Assembly (NCBI GenBank): GCA_947489445.1
Contig: CANLDN010000005.1
Coordinates: 1 to 64,000, forward strand
DNA length: 64,000 nt
Reading direction: 5' to 3'
Source of the DNA: an uncultured Paracoccaceae bacterium
GTDB taxonomy: Bacteria > Pseudomonadota > Alphaproteobacteria > Rhodobacterales > Rhodobacteraceae
A model generated the notes under the pieces. The model did not search any database and was not told the origin of the DNA. It saw only the letters and a program-made list of their open reading frames with translations. Made by a program: the position numbers and the translations under genes. Each line of letters begins with the position of its first letter. The stretch's first letter is position 1. This document shows, one piece after another, positions 34,825 through 44,820 of the stretch.

Positions 34825-35013
34825 TCAACATGCAGCCAAGAACCGGTCAACCTCTGCCCGACCACGCAACCGCACAACCGGGCCGTCCCACTCCTCCAAC
34901 GCGCACCCAATCGCATCCGCAAACCTGTTACCATCGCACAGCGCCTGCCGTGCAAACCGCCATTGCCGCGAACCCGGCCAAAATAGCGCAGGCTGCGGCA
35001 GACAACACGCCAC
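34825..35013 (-). CDS. doubtful small ORF (62 residues)
   Basis: A GTG-started frame with plausible composition (SRQWRFARQALCDGNRFADA and ending EVDRFLAAC). No ribosome site or family is recognised. It occupies most of the 316-base stretch between the lipoprotein pair and DUF4167, which otherwise holds only the terminator at 35083-35108. It could equally be a chance frame. Confidence 0.25.
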   Translation of the reverse strand: MACCLPQPALFWPGSRQWRFARQALCDGNRFADAIGCALEEWDGPVVRLRGRAEVDRFLAAC

Positions 35014-35082
35014 GCGCGCACATGATGCCAGTCCAAAGACCTTCTGTGTCCCTTAAAACTTCCATCCAACCCTACCAAAGAA

Positions 35083-35108
35083 AAAGCCCTCCGAAATCGG
35101 AGGGCTTT
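35083..35108 (-). terminator. bidirectional-looking Rho-independent terminator
   Basis: AAAGCCCTCCG pairs perfectly with CGGAGGGCTTT around AAAT. It lies four bases after the DUF4167 stop on the minus strand, where the stem is followed by TTTCTTTGG. The A-rich left side also gives Us in the transcript. It ends the prfA-prmC-DUF4167 unit. Confidence 0.9.
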
Positions 35109-35112
35109 GAAA

Positions 35113-35667
35113 TCACTCTGCGGCCTCTGGGGCGCTATCCCCGCCGGGTCCGTTATCGCTATCCGGCGCCAGTTTGGGTTTGCGCGGGGCACGGGGCTTG
35201 CGGGCGCGGGGTTTTGGTTTTTCCTCTGGGGTTTCCACCAGACCAGATCCCTCATCTTCGGATACATCCATAACTGGCACTTCGACATTCGGCTGATCCA
35301 TTGTTGCTGGATCATTCGCCGCCGCCTCTTGGGCCTTGAGCCGCTCGTTGCGCTCGCGGTCCCGCTCGGCCTGACGCTGGCGGTTCTGTTCTTCCTGCTC
35401 TTCGCGCTTGGCATCGACCTCGCGCTGCGCCTCGGCCAGCATACGGGTGTAGTGCTCGGCATGCTGGGCAAAGTTTTCGGCGTTCACGCGATCATTGGAC
35501 AATTGCGCATCACGGTGAAGCTGATTGTACTTCTCGATAATCTGCTGCGGGGTGCCGCGTACCTTGCCATCGGGGCCCGAGCTGTCAAACACCCGGTTGA
35601 TGATATTCCCGCCCGACGGGCGATTATTGCGGTTCTTATTCCGCGACCGTGACTTCGATGATCTCAT
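35113..35667 (-). CDS. DUF4167 domain protein
   Basis: A 184-residue protein. Its N-terminal 75 residues are the DUF4167 domain: a basic start (SSKSRSRNKNRNNRP), then NIINRVFDSSGPDGKVRGTPQQIIEKYNQL and a helical stretch ending AEHYTRML. The rest is a charged coiled coil and a Lys/Pro/Arg-rich tail. The family is restricted to alphaproteobacteria and typically follows prmC. RNA or ribosome association is suggested by the basic N-terminus and context but not shown. The start is chosen at 35667 because conservation begins there. Confidence 0.9.
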   Translation of the reverse strand: MRSSKSRSRNKNRNNRPSGGNIINRVFDSSGPDGKVRGTPQQIIEKYNQLHRDAQLSNDRVNAENFAQHAEHYTRMLAEAQREVDAKREEQEEQNRQRQAERDRERNERLKAQEAAANDPATMDQPNVEVPVMDVSEDEGSGLVETPEEKPKPRARKPRAPRKPKLAPDSDNGPGGDSAPEAAE

Positions 35668-35860
35668 AGATATGCTTTCAAGCCTTTGGCTGTCGTTGCG
35701 CTGACCGTGCATCACGCCTTGTTGCGTGTCTAAAATATATGGCCTTGCGATGTTCTGGCGACTAATCGGGGAGAGGTCCAAGTGGCTCTCTAACGTCCGA
35801 TATGTTTGAATAAGCATGTGGACGGGTGCAAGACAAGCATAAATTACGAACAATACGCAT

Positions 35861-36727
35861 TTATCGGCGGGTTGCCGCGTCAAAACCCACCATTTGGCCC
35901 ATGACGACCCGGTCGCGGCCATCAAGATCGGGAATAACGGACACATTGCGCAAATCCGCGTGACGCATCATATCCGACACCGCAGCCCCTTGGGTCGGGC
36001 CAATTTCAAACACCAACCTGCCGCCTGGCATGAGTGCCGGCAGGGCCTGATCGACAATCGCGCGATAGGCCGACAATCCATCCCCTTCGTCGGTCAGCGC
36101 CATGCGAGGCTCCCATTTACGTACATCCGGCAACAAATCACGCATCTCGTCCGCTGCGATATATGGGGGGTTTGAGACGATCAGATCAAAAGGTTGGCGA
36201 ATGGTCCCCATCCAATCGCTTTGCACAAACGTCACCCTGTCATCCACACCGTGGCGCTGTGCATTGCGCAGGGCCACCGCCAGCGCATCCGCAGAGGTAT
36301 CACCACCCACACCGACCGCATCGGGCATTTCCGCAAGCAATGTCACCAAAATGCAGCCAGACCCGGTGCCAAGGTCCAATAAGCGGCTGAAATTGTCCCG
36401 CAACGCCACCTCGATCAGCGTTTCGGTTTCTGGGCGCGGATCCAGAACATCCGGCGTCACCTCAAACTTACGGCCATAAAATTCGCGGCTGCCAATCAGA
36501 TGCGACACCGGCTCGCGGCGGACGCGGCGGGCGACCAAGGCCTCAAACCGGGCCCTTACATCATCTGTCACCGGTTCGGGCAGCGTCACAGTCAATCGCC
36601 ATGCATCAACGCCTGAAGCAAAGGCAAACAGCCTACGCGCATCGCGGGCCGCGTCCGGCACACCCGCATCATTCAAGGTCTTTGTCGCTGCAAGCAGCAC
36701 CTGGCTGCCTGTCAGCGGGCGGGTCAT
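35861..36727 (-). CDS. prmC: release factor glutamine methyltransferase PrmC (HemK)
   Basis: A 288-residue SAM-dependent enzyme that methylates the GGQ glutamine of release factors. The SAM loop is [20 protein letters not shown] near residue 115, the catalytic NPPY is in [12 protein letters not shown] near residue 185, and the N-terminal helical domain precedes them. Its ATG overlaps the stop of prfA, the substrate gene, by four bases. Confidence 0.96.
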   Translation of the reverse strand: MTRPLTGSQVLLAATKTLNDAGVPDAARDARRLFAFASGVDAWRLTVTLPEPVTDDVRARFEALVARRVRREPVSHLIGSREFYGRKFEVTPDVLDPRPETETLIEVALRDNFSRLLDLGTGSGCILVTLLAEMPDAVGVGGDTSADALAVALRNAQRHGVDDRVTFVQSDWMGTIRQPFDLIVSNPPYIAADEMRDLLPDVRKWEPRMALTDEGDGLSAYRAIVDQALPALMPGGRLVFEIGPTQGAAVSDMMRHADLRNVSVIPDLDGRDRVVMGQMVGFDAATRR

Positions 36728-37779
36728 GCGCCCATCTCGGCCAGTAACGTGGCTTGTGCATCCGCCTGCAAGGCCGCGATGATCTCATCCAGGTCACCCT
36801 GCATCACCTGCGCCAAACTATAAAGCGTCAGGTTGATCCGGTGATCTGTCATGCGGCCCTGCGGAAAATTATAGGTACGAATACGTTCTGACCGATCGCC
36901 CGACCCGACCTGCGACTTCCGATCGGCAGAGCGTTCATTGTCAACACGCTGCCGTTCCAGATCAAACAAACGGGTCTTGAGCACCTGCATCGCGATCTCA
37001 CGGTTGCGGTGCTGCGACTTCTCGGCACTCACCACAATAATCCCGGTCGGTTCATGCAAGATCCGCACCGCACTATCGGTGGTGTTCACGTGCTGCCCGC
37101 CCGAACCGGACGCGCGCATCGTATCAATCCGAATATCGGCGGGATCAATATGCACATCCACATCCTCGGCTTCCGGTAGTACCGCGACCGTGGCAGCAGA
37201 GGTATGGATACGCCCCCCGCTTTCCGTCTCAGGCACACGCTGCACACGGTGCACACCGCTTTCATACTTCATCTTGGCGAAAACGCCCTCACCGGCGATG
37301 CGGGCCACGACTTCCTTGATGCCGCCAAGTTCTGTCTGGCTTTCCTCAAGTATCTCGAACTTCCACCCCTGCCCTTCGGCATAGCGCTGGTACATCCGCA
37401 ACAAATCAGCCGCGAATAGCGACGCCTCATCACCGCCCGTACCGGGCCGGATTTCCAAAAGCGCCGGACGGGCGTCAGCCGCATCCTTGGGCAATAGGGC
37501 CAGTTGCACCTCATGTTCTGATGCTGCCATGGCAGCCTTCAGGTCAGGCAATTCCGCTTCGGCGAGTTCCTTCATCTCTGGGTCCGACAGCATCGCCTCG
37601 GCATCAGCAATCTGGGCGACCAGATCCTTATAGGCGGTCACCGTCTCGACCACTGGACGCAGCTCAGCATATTCCTTGCCAAGGGTCGCAATATCGGCCC
37701 CGGCTGACCCATCAGCCATCTTCGCTTCCAGAAACTGGAAGCGGTCAATAATCTGTTCAATCTTATCGGACGCTATCAT
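36724..37779 (-). CDS. prfA: peptide chain release factor 1
   Basis: A 351-residue class I release factor that recognises UAA and UAG stops. The GGQ catalytic motif is in [18 protein letters not shown] near residue 225, and the recognition region near residue 180 precedes it ([21 protein letters not shown] is the domain 2 start). Standard length. It is the first gene of the unit with prmC and DUF4167. Confidence 0.97.
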   Translation of the reverse strand: MIASDKIEQIIDRFQFLEAKMADGSAGADIATLGKEYAELRPVVETVTAYKDLVAQIADAEAMLSDPEMKELAEAELPDLKAAMAASEHEVQLALLPKDAADARPALLEIRPGTGGDEASLFAADLLRMYQRYAEGQGWKFEILEESQTELGGIKEVVARIAGEGVFAKMKYESGVHRVQRVPETESGGRIHTSAATVAVLPEAEDVDVHIDPADIRIDTMRASGSGGQHVNTTDSAVRILHEPTGIIVVSAEKSQHRNREIAMQVLKTRLFDLERQRVDNERSADRKSQVGSGDRSERIRTYNFPQGRMTDHRINLTLYSLAQVMQGDLDEIIAALQADAQATLLAEMGA

Positions 37780-37797
37780 AGCACCCCGATTGGCCGA

Positions 37798-38229
37798 TCA
37801 CAGCGGGGCGGTCAAGGGGCCAAGCGTTTCCAACCAACCCGCGATGCGCGCGCGGTTCACACCCAAATCAGACCGGCCAAAGCGCAAACGGCCATAAATC
37901 ACCAGCAGATCACCTTGCACCGCGACTGTTGTATGATCCGGAAAGCCCATGATCAGCGACCGGGTCTGAAATGTGATCATTCCCTCGGCGACACTTCCCC
38001 GCAACAACGTCGTGCGTGGCGTGGCCAAGGCACGTTGCTCAACCGCTGCCAAAACTTCTGCAGCCGGGGCCGTGATCCGGCGGACGGCAAGAAAGCCGCC
38101 CTCTTCGGCGGTATCCCCCGGACCCGCCACATCCGGTAGCGTGTGCCAACGCGCTGCATTGGTCGGGACCAGCCGGATGTAAGCGACCAACACCAGGACC
38201 AGCAAAACCAGAAAAGCCAAAATGCGCAT
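37798..38229 (-). CDS. DUF1499 family protein
   Basis: A 143-residue protein with one N-terminal membrane helix (ILAFLVLLVLVLVAYIRLV) and a soluble domain with the DUF1499 pattern (ITFQTRSLIMGFPDHTTVAVQGDLLVIYGRLRFGRSDLGVNRARIAGWLETL). Function is unknown. It sits 18 bases before the prfA start on the same strand and may be read together with it. Confidence 0.85.
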   Translation of the reverse strand: MRILAFLVLLVLVLVAYIRLVPTNAARWHTLPDVAGPGDTAEEGGFLAVRRITAPAAEVLAAVEQRALATPRTTLLRGSVAEGMITFQTRSLIMGFPDHTTVAVQGDLLVIYGRLRFGRSDLGVNRARIAGWLETLGPLTAPL

Positions 38230-38399
38230 CGTTCAACGCCCCTTGCATGATGAAAGCTGTACGTTTGGGATCTGTACGGGTTCTGCACGCCCGCGGCCAG
38301 TCCCATCCGCGCAAAGCGCCCGATAAGATGCAAGGTAAGAACAGGCTGGGATTCGACCGATTTGCGGGCTATCGAATACAAAACGAAAAAGGTCACATC

Positions 38400-38687
38400 A
38401 TGCGCCGCACAACTCTTTGCACAATCCTCACTCTCACACTGGCCGCAGGTTGCGCGACAGTCGGAACAGACCGGGTCGTTGTGACAGGCACAGGGCCTGA
38501 TGACTTGCTCAAGCTACGGTCCGGCCCCAGCCTTGGCTTCAACATCATCATGGGGTTGCCGGATGGCACCGAACTCAATCGGCGCAAATGCGTCACCGAA
38601 GTCGGGCAACGCTGGTGCGAGGTGTCATTGGCAGACGCGCCGGGCGTGACCGGCTATGTGTCAGCGGATTATCTGACGGAGCGCTAA
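38400..38687 (+). CDS. SH3-domain lipoprotein
   Basis: A 95-residue lipoprotein (LTLAAGCATV lipobox). Residues 30-95 are a bacterial SH3 domain: DLLKLRSGPSLGFNIIMGLPDGTELNRR and GVTGYVSADYLTER. It is probably periplasmic and cell-wall facing. It starts at the ATG at 38400 with the signal; the frame is open upstream but not coding-like. It stands alone, convergent with the deacylase gene. Confidence 0.85.
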   Translation: MRRTTLCTILTLTLAAGCATVGTDRVVVTGTGPDDLLKLRSGPSLGFNIIMGLPDGTELNRRKCVTEVGQRWCEVSLADAPGVTGYVSADYLTER

Positions 38688-38856
38688 CAATAATCGTTAG
38701 ATGGCGGCCAACCCAAGGTCACCAACCGATCTCAGATATTCAGCAACGTAACAAATGTCTGCAAAGAGCCCTTAGCGCCGATTTCTGCATACCGCGCGAA
38801 GGCTCGCTTTCTGCTGCGTCCGGAAACCCGTGATCGCCCCGTTGTCATAGGCCGGA

Positions 38857-39900
38857 TCAGATAATTTCATCCTCGTCGAACATCGGGTCATCAGCAAGCT
38901 GTGACGAATGATCGTCCATCGCGTTCTCGGCCTTCCTGACCGAGTGGACCCGCGCCAGATGGAACACGGCATCCCCCTCATTGACCACTGGCAACACGGC
39001 CCGTCCTACGATGATGCCATCGAACGGGGCAGTGACGTCGGTCTCTTGCTCACCAAACGGATCGGACACGATCCCAAGCACATCATTCTTGTGCACCGGA
39101 TCGCCATCGGCCTTCAGGCTGCGAAACAGGCCACCCATCGGTGCGCGCAGCCACTTGCTGGACGGGCAAAACTGCGGCAGCGCCTTGGCCGGGGCAACAG
39201 CGCGCCCCGATATCATGCCAATTGATTTCATCACCCTGAGAATGCCGGCCTGTCCCGCGCGCACCGAAACTTCATCAAACCGCAGACCTTCGCCGGCCTC
39301 ATAAAGCAGGACGGTCTTTCCCAAATCTTTTGCCGATCTTCGCAATGAACCCTGTCGTACAGGGGATTCCATAATGATCGGTGCGCCAAAGACATCCGCC
39401 ATTTTCCGGGCCGCCGGGTCATCGGGCGATACACGGACCTGCGGATAATTGATCCGATGGATCGCGGCCGAGTGAAGATCGATGCCGACATCGGACCGTG
39501 ACACGATTTCCTTCAAAAACAGATGGGCAAGGCGCGCGGCAAGCGACCCACCCTCATTGCCGGGAAACGATCTGTTCAGATCGCGCCGGTCGGGCAGATA
39601 GCGTGACCTGTTGATGAACCCGAACGAATTTACGATCGGCACCACGATCAGCGTCCCCTTCAGGCCACGCAAAGCCGGGGATTTCAGCAAGCGGCGCACG
39701 ATTTCGATGCCGATCACCTCGTCGCCGTGAACACCGGCGCTGACAAAGAACACGGGTCCGTCCGTTTTTCCCTGGATCACATGGGCAGACATGTTGACCG
39801 GGGTATGATCAGACAGCCAACTGACGGGAAGGTCGACCGTGCGTCGGGTGCCGGGCAGAATCAATTCCCCGCCAATGTCAAAACCCGGACGTTTCAGCAT
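38857..39900 (-). CDS. succinylglutamate desuccinylase / aspartoacylase-family hydrolase
   Basis: A 347-residue zinc hydrolase of the M14-like AstE/AspA family. Metal ligands are the His and Glu in AGVHGDEVIGIE near residue 60 and the His in GIDLHSAAIHR near residue 155. The last 90 residues form a lipoyl-like beta barrel (APMGGLFRSLKADGDPV and VTAPFDGIIVGR). It hydrolyses an amide bond in an N-acyl or side-chain position; the true substrate is unknown. It is the last gene of a RimB-RimK-deacylase operon, sharing a base with the rimK stop. Confidence 0.88.
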   Translation of the reverse strand: MLKRPGFDIGGELILPGTRRTVDLPVSWLSDHTPVNMSAHVIQGKTDGPVFFVSAGVHGDEVIGIEIVRRLLKSPALRGLKGTLIVVPIVNSFGFINRSRYLPDRRDLNRSFPGNEGGSLAARLAHLFLKEIVSRSDVGIDLHSAAIHRINYPQVRVSPDDPAARKMADVFGAPIIMESPVRQGSLRRSAKDLGKTVLLYEAGEGLRFDEVSVRAGQAGILRVMKSIGMISGRAVAPAKALPQFCPSSKWLRAPMGGLFRSLKADGDPVHKNDVLGIVSDPFGEQETDVTAPFDGIIVGRAVLPVVNEGDAVFHLARVHSVRKAENAMDDHSSQLADDPMFDEDEII

Positions 39901-40805
39901 CAGCCCTTGCCCTTCGTCTTGGTCTTGCCAGGTTTTGCGTTCTTTTCGATGAACTCGATCATCTTGCCCGCCACATCAAGACCTGTCGCCTTTTCAACAC
40001 CTTCAAGGCCGGGCGAAGAGTTCACTTCCATTACAACCGCCCCGTGATTTGCGCGCAGCATGTCAACGCCGCAGGCATTCAGCCCCATCGACTTCGCTGC
40101 CCGCACAGCGGTCGATCTTTCCTCTGGCGACAGTTTGATCAGCTGGGCAGAACCGCCACGGTGCAGGTTGGACCGGAATTCGCCTTCCGCGCCGGTGCGC
40201 TTCATGGCGGCGATGACCCGGCCTCCGATGACGATGGCCCGGATGTCCGTACCTCCGGCCTCTTTGATAAATTCCTGGATCAGGATGTTCGTGTCGGTTG
40301 CCCGAAACGCCTCGATCACCGATTTTGCCGAACGGTCTGTATCTGCAAGAACGACACCAAGGCCCTGTGTGCCTTCGAGGAGCTTGATCACCAGCGGTGC
40401 ACCGCCAGCAAGCGCCAGCACCTCTTCGGTTTGCTTTGGATCATGCGCAAAGGTCGTCACCGGCAGGCCGACACCATCGCGCGCCAAAAGCTGCATCGAC
40501 CGCAGCTTGTCGCGTGACCGCCCGATGGCCACGCTTTCATTCAGGGGGTAGACACCCATCATCTCGAACTGGCGCAGCACGGCCATGCCATAGAATGTGA
40601 CAGAGGCGCCGATCCGGGGAATGACCGCATCGTAGCCTTCCAGCTTTTCGCCATTGTAATAGATTTCCGGCCGCCGGGACGCGATGTTCATGTAACAGCG
40701 CAACGTATTTATGACGTCGATCTCGTGACCGCGTTCTTCGGCGGCCTCCACAATGCGCTTGTGCGAGTATAGATTGGCATTTCTGGCAAGCATCGCGATT
40801 TTCAT
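39900..40805 (-). CDS. rimK: RimK-type ATP-grasp ligase
   Basis: A 301-residue ATP-grasp enzyme. The N-terminal domain is [22 protein letters not shown]-binding elements are [19 protein letters not shown] near residue 140, the [19 protein letters not shown] segment, and the metal site [16 protein letters not shown]. coli RimK adds glutamates to the C-terminus of ribosomal protein S6. A glutamate-ligase role is likely here, with target unproven. The ATG at 40805 with AGG upstream overlaps the RimB-like stop (ATGA). Confidence 0.9.
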   Translation of the reverse strand: MKIAMLARNANLYSHKRIVEAAEERGHEIDVINTLRCYMNIASRRPEIYYNGEKLEGYDAVIPRIGASVTFYGMAVLRQFEMMGVYPLNESVAIGRSRDKLRSMQLLARDGVGLPVTTFAHDPKQTEEVLALAGGAPLVIKLLEGTQGLGVVLADTDRSAKSVIEAFRATDTNILIQEFIKEAGGTDIRAIVIGGRVIAAMKRTGAEGEFRSNLHRGGSAQLIKLSPEERSTAVRAAKSMGLNACGVDMLRANHGAVVMEVNSSPGLEGVEKATGLDVAGKMIEFIEKNAKPGKTKTKGKG

Positions 40806-41257
40806 GAGGTTTTCCTTTTGCCGGTTTTTGCGGCGGTTGATTTCAGTGTGGTCAAATTGCGCTTGCCCGGATTGACCAGTATCGCGTGTCCGCGCAGGGC
40901 CGTGCGCCCCACGATCATGCGGAACTTCATCTCGGTTCGCTCGGTCAGCGACAGGTCGATCTTCCATAGACGGTCCGCTATCCGGAACTTGGTCCGGATG
41001 ACGATGCGCCTTTCGGGAATGCCGCTTGTATTCTTGATTTCTCGCTGGTCGTGGATCGGGCATTCCACATCGGTGTCGTGCGCATCATCGTCAAACCGTG
41101 TGTGAAAGCGGACCCAGCGAACGCCATCGCGTTCGAAGGTCACGATATCGGTGGCATGAAGGGCGGATGTGCGCGCGCCGGTATCAATTTTTGCCCTGAG
41201 GTTCGTAAGTCCCAGAAGCGGAAGATCAACCCGCTCCTGCCAGCCGACAACGAGCAT
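40802..41257 (-). CDS. RimB-like retropepsin-fold protease (PF05618)
   Basis: A 151-residue protein annotated elsewhere as 'ATP-dependent zinc protease'. The motif [13 protein letters not shown] near residue 25 is an aspartic-protease DTGA box, and [14 protein letters not shown] near residue 110 is the matching C-terminal element, so a single-lobed retropepsin fold is more likely than a zinc site. The final residues are basic. It is the first gene of the operon with rimK; RimB homologues are known partners of RimK in pseudomonads. Confidence 0.85.
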   Translation of the reverse strand: MLVVGWQERVDLPLLGLTNLRAKIDTGARTSALHATDIVTFERDGVRWVRFHTRFDDDAHDTDVECPIHDQREIKNTSGIPERRIVIRTKFRIADRLWKIDLSLTERTEMKFRMIVGRTALRGHAILVNPGKRNLTTLKSTAAKTGKRKTS

Positions 41258-41454
41258 ATGAATCGTCTCCAGTTTACCGTAGCTCGTCTTGTTATGACAT
41301 CTCAGGATGGATTAGCCAAACCCGGTTCTTCGTCTGCAAAGCTTTCATTCGCATGGATGCGTCGTGGGTCCGCTAAGTGCCGCATATCCGACATTGCCGC
41401 GGAAGCACGTGAAGATCAGGCCTGATCTGCCCAACCACCTACGGCATCATACGC

Positions 41455-42396
41455 CTATCGATAGGGCACACCCGGCAGGATCGACAGCATCTCGAACATC
41501 AAGTTCGCACCGGTCAACGCGGTATTGCCCGATGGATCATAAGGCGGCGACACCTCAACCAGATCGCAGCCCACGATATTCAGCCCCCGCAACCCCCGGA
41601 TCAGTTCCATCGCCTGCGGCGTGGTCAGCCCGCCAATCTCCGGCGTGCCGGTGCCCGGCGCATAGGCCGGGTCCAAACTGTCGATATCAAAGGTGATGTA
41701 ACATGGCTGATCACCAATTTTCGATTTGATATCAGCGGCTAACGGCGTCAGCGACTTATGCCACAAATCCGGCGCCAGATATTGATTGAAGCCCCACCCG
41801 GCGGCTTCGGTAAAGTCATCTGCCGTATACCCCGTACCACGCAAGCCAATCTGGAACACCTTATCGGCGGTGATAATCCCTTCCTCATAGGCCCGCCTGA
41901 ACACCGTCCCATGCGTTTCGCGCTCGCCAAACATCTCATCATTCACATCCGCATGGGCATCCACATGGACCAGCGCCAAGGGGCCTTGCTTCGCCGCCAC
42001 AGCGCGCAGCACAGGCAAAGTCAAAGTATGATCACCACCCAGCGTCATCGGTACGAAATCATGCTTTAAATGTGCTGCGTAAACCTCTGTAATAATGCGA
42101 ATACTGTCACTCAACGAAAACGTATTGATCGGCACATCACCCAGATCAGCACATTGCAACGCATCAAACGGCGCGGCCCCGGTCTGGATATTGTAAGGCC
42201 GGATCATCGCCGATTGCTCGCGCAACTGCTTCGGCCCCATCCGCGTGCCAGAGCGCCAGGATGTGCCGATATCCATCGGAATACCAATAAACCCCACATT
42301 CAGCCCCGCAGCCGACGCCGCATCCGGCAACCGCATAAAGGTCTGCGGCCCGGAAAACCGGGCAAGATCATTCCCCGAAATCGGTTGGTTGGGCAT
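41455..42396 (-). CDS. agmatinase-family ureohydrolase, copy 1
   Basis: A 313-residue ureohydrolase of the arginase/agmatinase fold, cleaving a guanidino compound to urea and an amine. The di-manganese ligands are in GGDHTLTLP near residue 117, VHVDAHADVND near residue 143, and FDIDSLDPAYAPGTGTPE near residue 225; all are intact. Substrate is not fixed: agmatine, guanidinobutyrate or guanidinopropionate are candidates. The ATG shares a base with the stop of copy 2 (TGATG), so the two are coupled. Confidence 0.88.
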   Translation of the reverse strand: MPNQPISGNDLARFSGPQTFMRLPDAASAAGLNVGFIGIPMDIGTSWRSGTRMGPKQLREQSAMIRPYNIQTGAAPFDALQCADLGDVPINTFSLSDSIRIITEVYAAHLKHDFVPMTLGGDHTLTLPVLRAVAAKQGPLALVHVDAHADVNDEMFGERETHGTVFRRAYEEGIITADKVFQIGLRGTGYTADDFTEAAGWGFNQYLAPDLWHKSLTPLAADIKSKIGDQPCYITFDIDSLDPAYAPGTGTPEIGGLTTPQAMELIRGLRGLNIVGCDLVEVSPPYDPSGNTALTGANLMFEMLSILPGVPYR

Positions 42397-43364
42397 CACT
42401 TGCCCCTCTTGCTCCAAAGCGCCAGGCAGCAAAGCTCCATTGCCACATGCGCCCCCGCAATCGCCGTGGCCCCGGTCGTGTCATATGGCGGCGACACTTC
42501 TACCACATCGCCACCGACCATATTGATGCCCGCCAAATCACGCAGCATGGCCGCAGCCTGCCATGACGCTAAACCACCCCAAACCGGCGTGCCGGTGCCG
42601 GGCGCAAAAGCGGGATCCAGCGCATCAATATCAAAGGTCACATAAGTTGGGTGATCACCGACAATGCTTTTTATGCGATCAACCACATAAGGCACGCCGA
42701 TTTCATGACAGCTGCGCGCATCGATGTAAGGCATCCCCAGATAGTCATCGCATTGCGTGCGGATACCGATCTGCACCGACCGGGTCACATCCACCAGCCC
42801 GGCCTTCACCGCCTTATACATGAATGTGCCATGATCAATCCGGTCCATGTCGTCATCGGCCCACAGGTCGGAATGGGCATCAAACTGAATGACGGATATC
42901 GGGCCATATTTGGCGGCGTAGGCGCGCAAAATCGGTAAGGTGATAAAGTGATCGCCCCCTAACGTGACCGTCCCCGGCCCTGCGGCCAATATCCCCCCGA
43001 TATGCGCCTCAACCAAGGCAGGCACACCGGCAACATTGGCATAGTCAAAGGCCATATCACCATAATCGGCGATGGAGAATTCTGAAAGCGGATCAAACCC
43101 GTCCCAACCATAAGGGGGATCATAGGGCTGCAAACAAGATGCCTCGCGGATCGCGCGCGGACCAAAGCGGGTGCCGGGGCGGTGGGTCACGGCCTGATCA
43201 AACGGGATGCCTGTAATGGCCAGATCAACACCTGTCAGGTCTTTTGTGTAGTGCCGACGCAAGAACGACACCGCGCCGCCAAAGGCATTTTCATAGGCCA
43301 ACCCGCGCCGGTCGCTGCGCGTAAAAGCCAGATCGACCTGTCCTTTTGCATCCTCAAGTGCCAT
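42396..43364 (-). CDS. agmatinase-family ureohydrolase, copy 2
   Basis: A 322-residue ureohydrolase. Manganese ligands are in GGDHFITLP, IQFDAHSDLWADDD and FDIDALDPAFAPGTGTPVWGG. It differs from copy 1 in the loop after the second motif (DLWADDDMDRIDHGT instead of DVNDEMFGERETHGT) and in the region after the third motif, so the two probably have different substrates or form a hetero-oligomer. It lies between copy 1 and the M20 amidohydrolase in the same direction. Confidence 0.88.
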   Translation of the reverse strand: MALEDAKGQVDLAFTRSDRRGLAYENAFGGAVSFLRRHYTKDLTGVDLAITGIPFDQAVTHRPGTRFGPRAIREASCLQPYDPPYGWDGFDPLSEFSIADYGDMAFDYANVAGVPALVEAHIGGILAAGPGTVTLGGDHFITLPILRAYAAKYGPISVIQFDAHSDLWADDDMDRIDHGTFMYKAVKAGLVDVTRSVQIGIRTQCDDYLGMPYIDARSCHEIGVPYVVDRIKSIVGDHPTYVTFDIDALDPAFAPGTGTPVWGGLASWQAAAMLRDLAGINMVGGDVVEVSPPYDTTGATAIAGAHVAMELCCLALWSKRGK

Positions 43365-43422
43365 GGCCGTTCAATACCTTCCCAATTTGGCGATCACGTC
43401 GATCAATTCTCCAGAAATTTGA

Positions 43423-44580
43423 TCACCCCACCGGCAGCGCACGTTCCACCAGCCGGGCAAAGAAAGATGCGCCATAAGGGGCGGCGGTATCATCAAAATC
43501 ATATTCCGGGTGATGCAGGCCTGCGCTGTCCCCATTGCCCACAAATAAATAGGATCCTGGGCGTTTTTCCAGCATATAGGCAAAATCCTCGGCACCCATT
43601 TCGCGGCCCACATGGTCGGCCACCTGGGGGGATATCTCGCGGGCGACCTCGGCAGCAAAGGCGGTTTTTGCGGGATCGTTCACCGTCGCTGGATAGCCGA
43701 CCTCATATTCAAGATCCGCCTCAACCCCGTAAGCGGCGGCCTGCCCTTCGACAACAGCCTCCAGCCGGGCCATGACCATCCCCTGCACCTCCGGCTTGAA
43801 CGTGCGCACAGTACCGTTGATATAAGCAGTTTCCGGAATGATGTTATCAGCCGATCCGGTATGGATTTGGGTGACCGACACAACCAGATCATTCTGGGCA
43901 TAGTGATTGCGGCTCACAATGGTCTGGATCGCATTGACGATACCCACCGCAGCCACAATAGGATCAGCCGTCTCATGCGGCATCGCCCCATGACCACCGA
44001 TCCCTTTGATATGGATATGAAACGTGTCCACCGCCGCCATGATTGGCCCCGGTGTTGTGTAAAAATCGCCCACAGGCCGACCGGGCGCATTGTGCAGTGC
44101 ATAGACTTCGGCAATATCAAATCGATCCAGCACGCCCTCTTTCACCATCACCTCCGCGCCGCCGCCACCTTCTTCGGCAGGCTGAAAAATCAACGCAACC
44201 CGGCCTGCAAAATTGCGGGTCTCGGCCAGATACCTGGCCGCCCCCAAAAGCATAGTGGTATGGCCATCATGGCCACAGGCATGCATCTTGCCCGGCACAG
44301 TCGACGCGTGGTCAGCCTCTGTCCGTTCCTCCATTGGTAATGCATCCATATCGGCACGCAGACCAATCGTCCGGCCACCACCGCGGCCTTCGATGATGGC
44401 AACGATACCGCTGGTGGCAATACCTTCATGTACCTCATCAACACCGAACGCGCGCAGGCGTTCTGCAACAAAATCAGCCGTCTGATGACACGCGAAACCC
44501 ACTTCGGGATGCGCATGCAGATGGCGGCGCCACGCAACCATGTCATCGGCATAATCGGCAATACGATTGATGATCGGCAT
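43423..44580 (-). CDS. M20D-family amidohydrolase
   Basis: A 385-residue metallo-amidohydrolase like hippurate hydrolase and IAA-amino acid hydrolases. Metal site motifs are MHACGHDGHTTMLLGAA near residue 100 and EEGGGG; DALPMEERT is also typical, and the dimerisation domain covers about residues 180-290. It removes an acyl group from an N-acyl amino acid or similar. Its position before two ureohydrolases suggests a shared catabolic route for a guanidino or acylated nitrogen compound, which is inference. Confidence 0.9.
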   Translation of the reverse strand: MPIINRIADYADDMVAWRRHLHAHPEVGFACHQTADFVAERLRAFGVDEVHEGIATSGIVAIIEGRGGGRTIGLRADMDALPMEERTEADHASTVPGKMHACGHDGHTTMLLGAARYLAETRNFAGRVALIFQPAEEGGGGAEVMVKEGVLDRFDIAEVYALHNAPGRPVGDFYTTPGPIMAAVDTFHIHIKGIGGHGAMPHETADPIVAAVGIVNAIQTIVSRNHYAQNDLVVSVTQIHTGSADNIIPETAYINGTVRTFKPEVQGMVMARLEAVVEGQAAAYGVEADLEYEVGYPATVNDPAKTAFAAEVAREISPQVADHVGREMGAEDFAYMLEKRPGSYLFVGNGDSAGLHHPEYDFDDTAAPYGASFFARLVERALPVG

Positions 44581-44820
44581 CCTATCTATCCTTAAACAAA
44601 ACAGAGCCGGCGTTTTCAAACCCACCGAACTGGGCCAAAGGATGACCTGCGCATCGGCCCAACGCAAGGGGATTGACGACCGACCTACAAGCCCCGCCTA
44701 TCCATGACTGTGTCCATGCAACCACATCTTAAAATTGCCGCTTTTCGGTTATGGAGGCAGACCAAAAGGGCCGGTAGTGCGACGAGACAAGACAGAGGTT
44801 TTGAAAAGGATGGGCAAATT

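Noticed and set aside
34797..35471. Long upstream extension of the 34086-34796 lipoprotein frame
   Set aside because: The signal peptide and lipobox begin at 34796, and the extension crosses the terminator at 35083-35108 and is antisense to part of the DUF4167 gene; residues are not protein-like.
41258..41454. Possible guanidine or other riboswitch near the ureohydrolase cluster
   Set aside because: No recognisable aptamer blocks were found in this region or in 44581-44820 on either strand.
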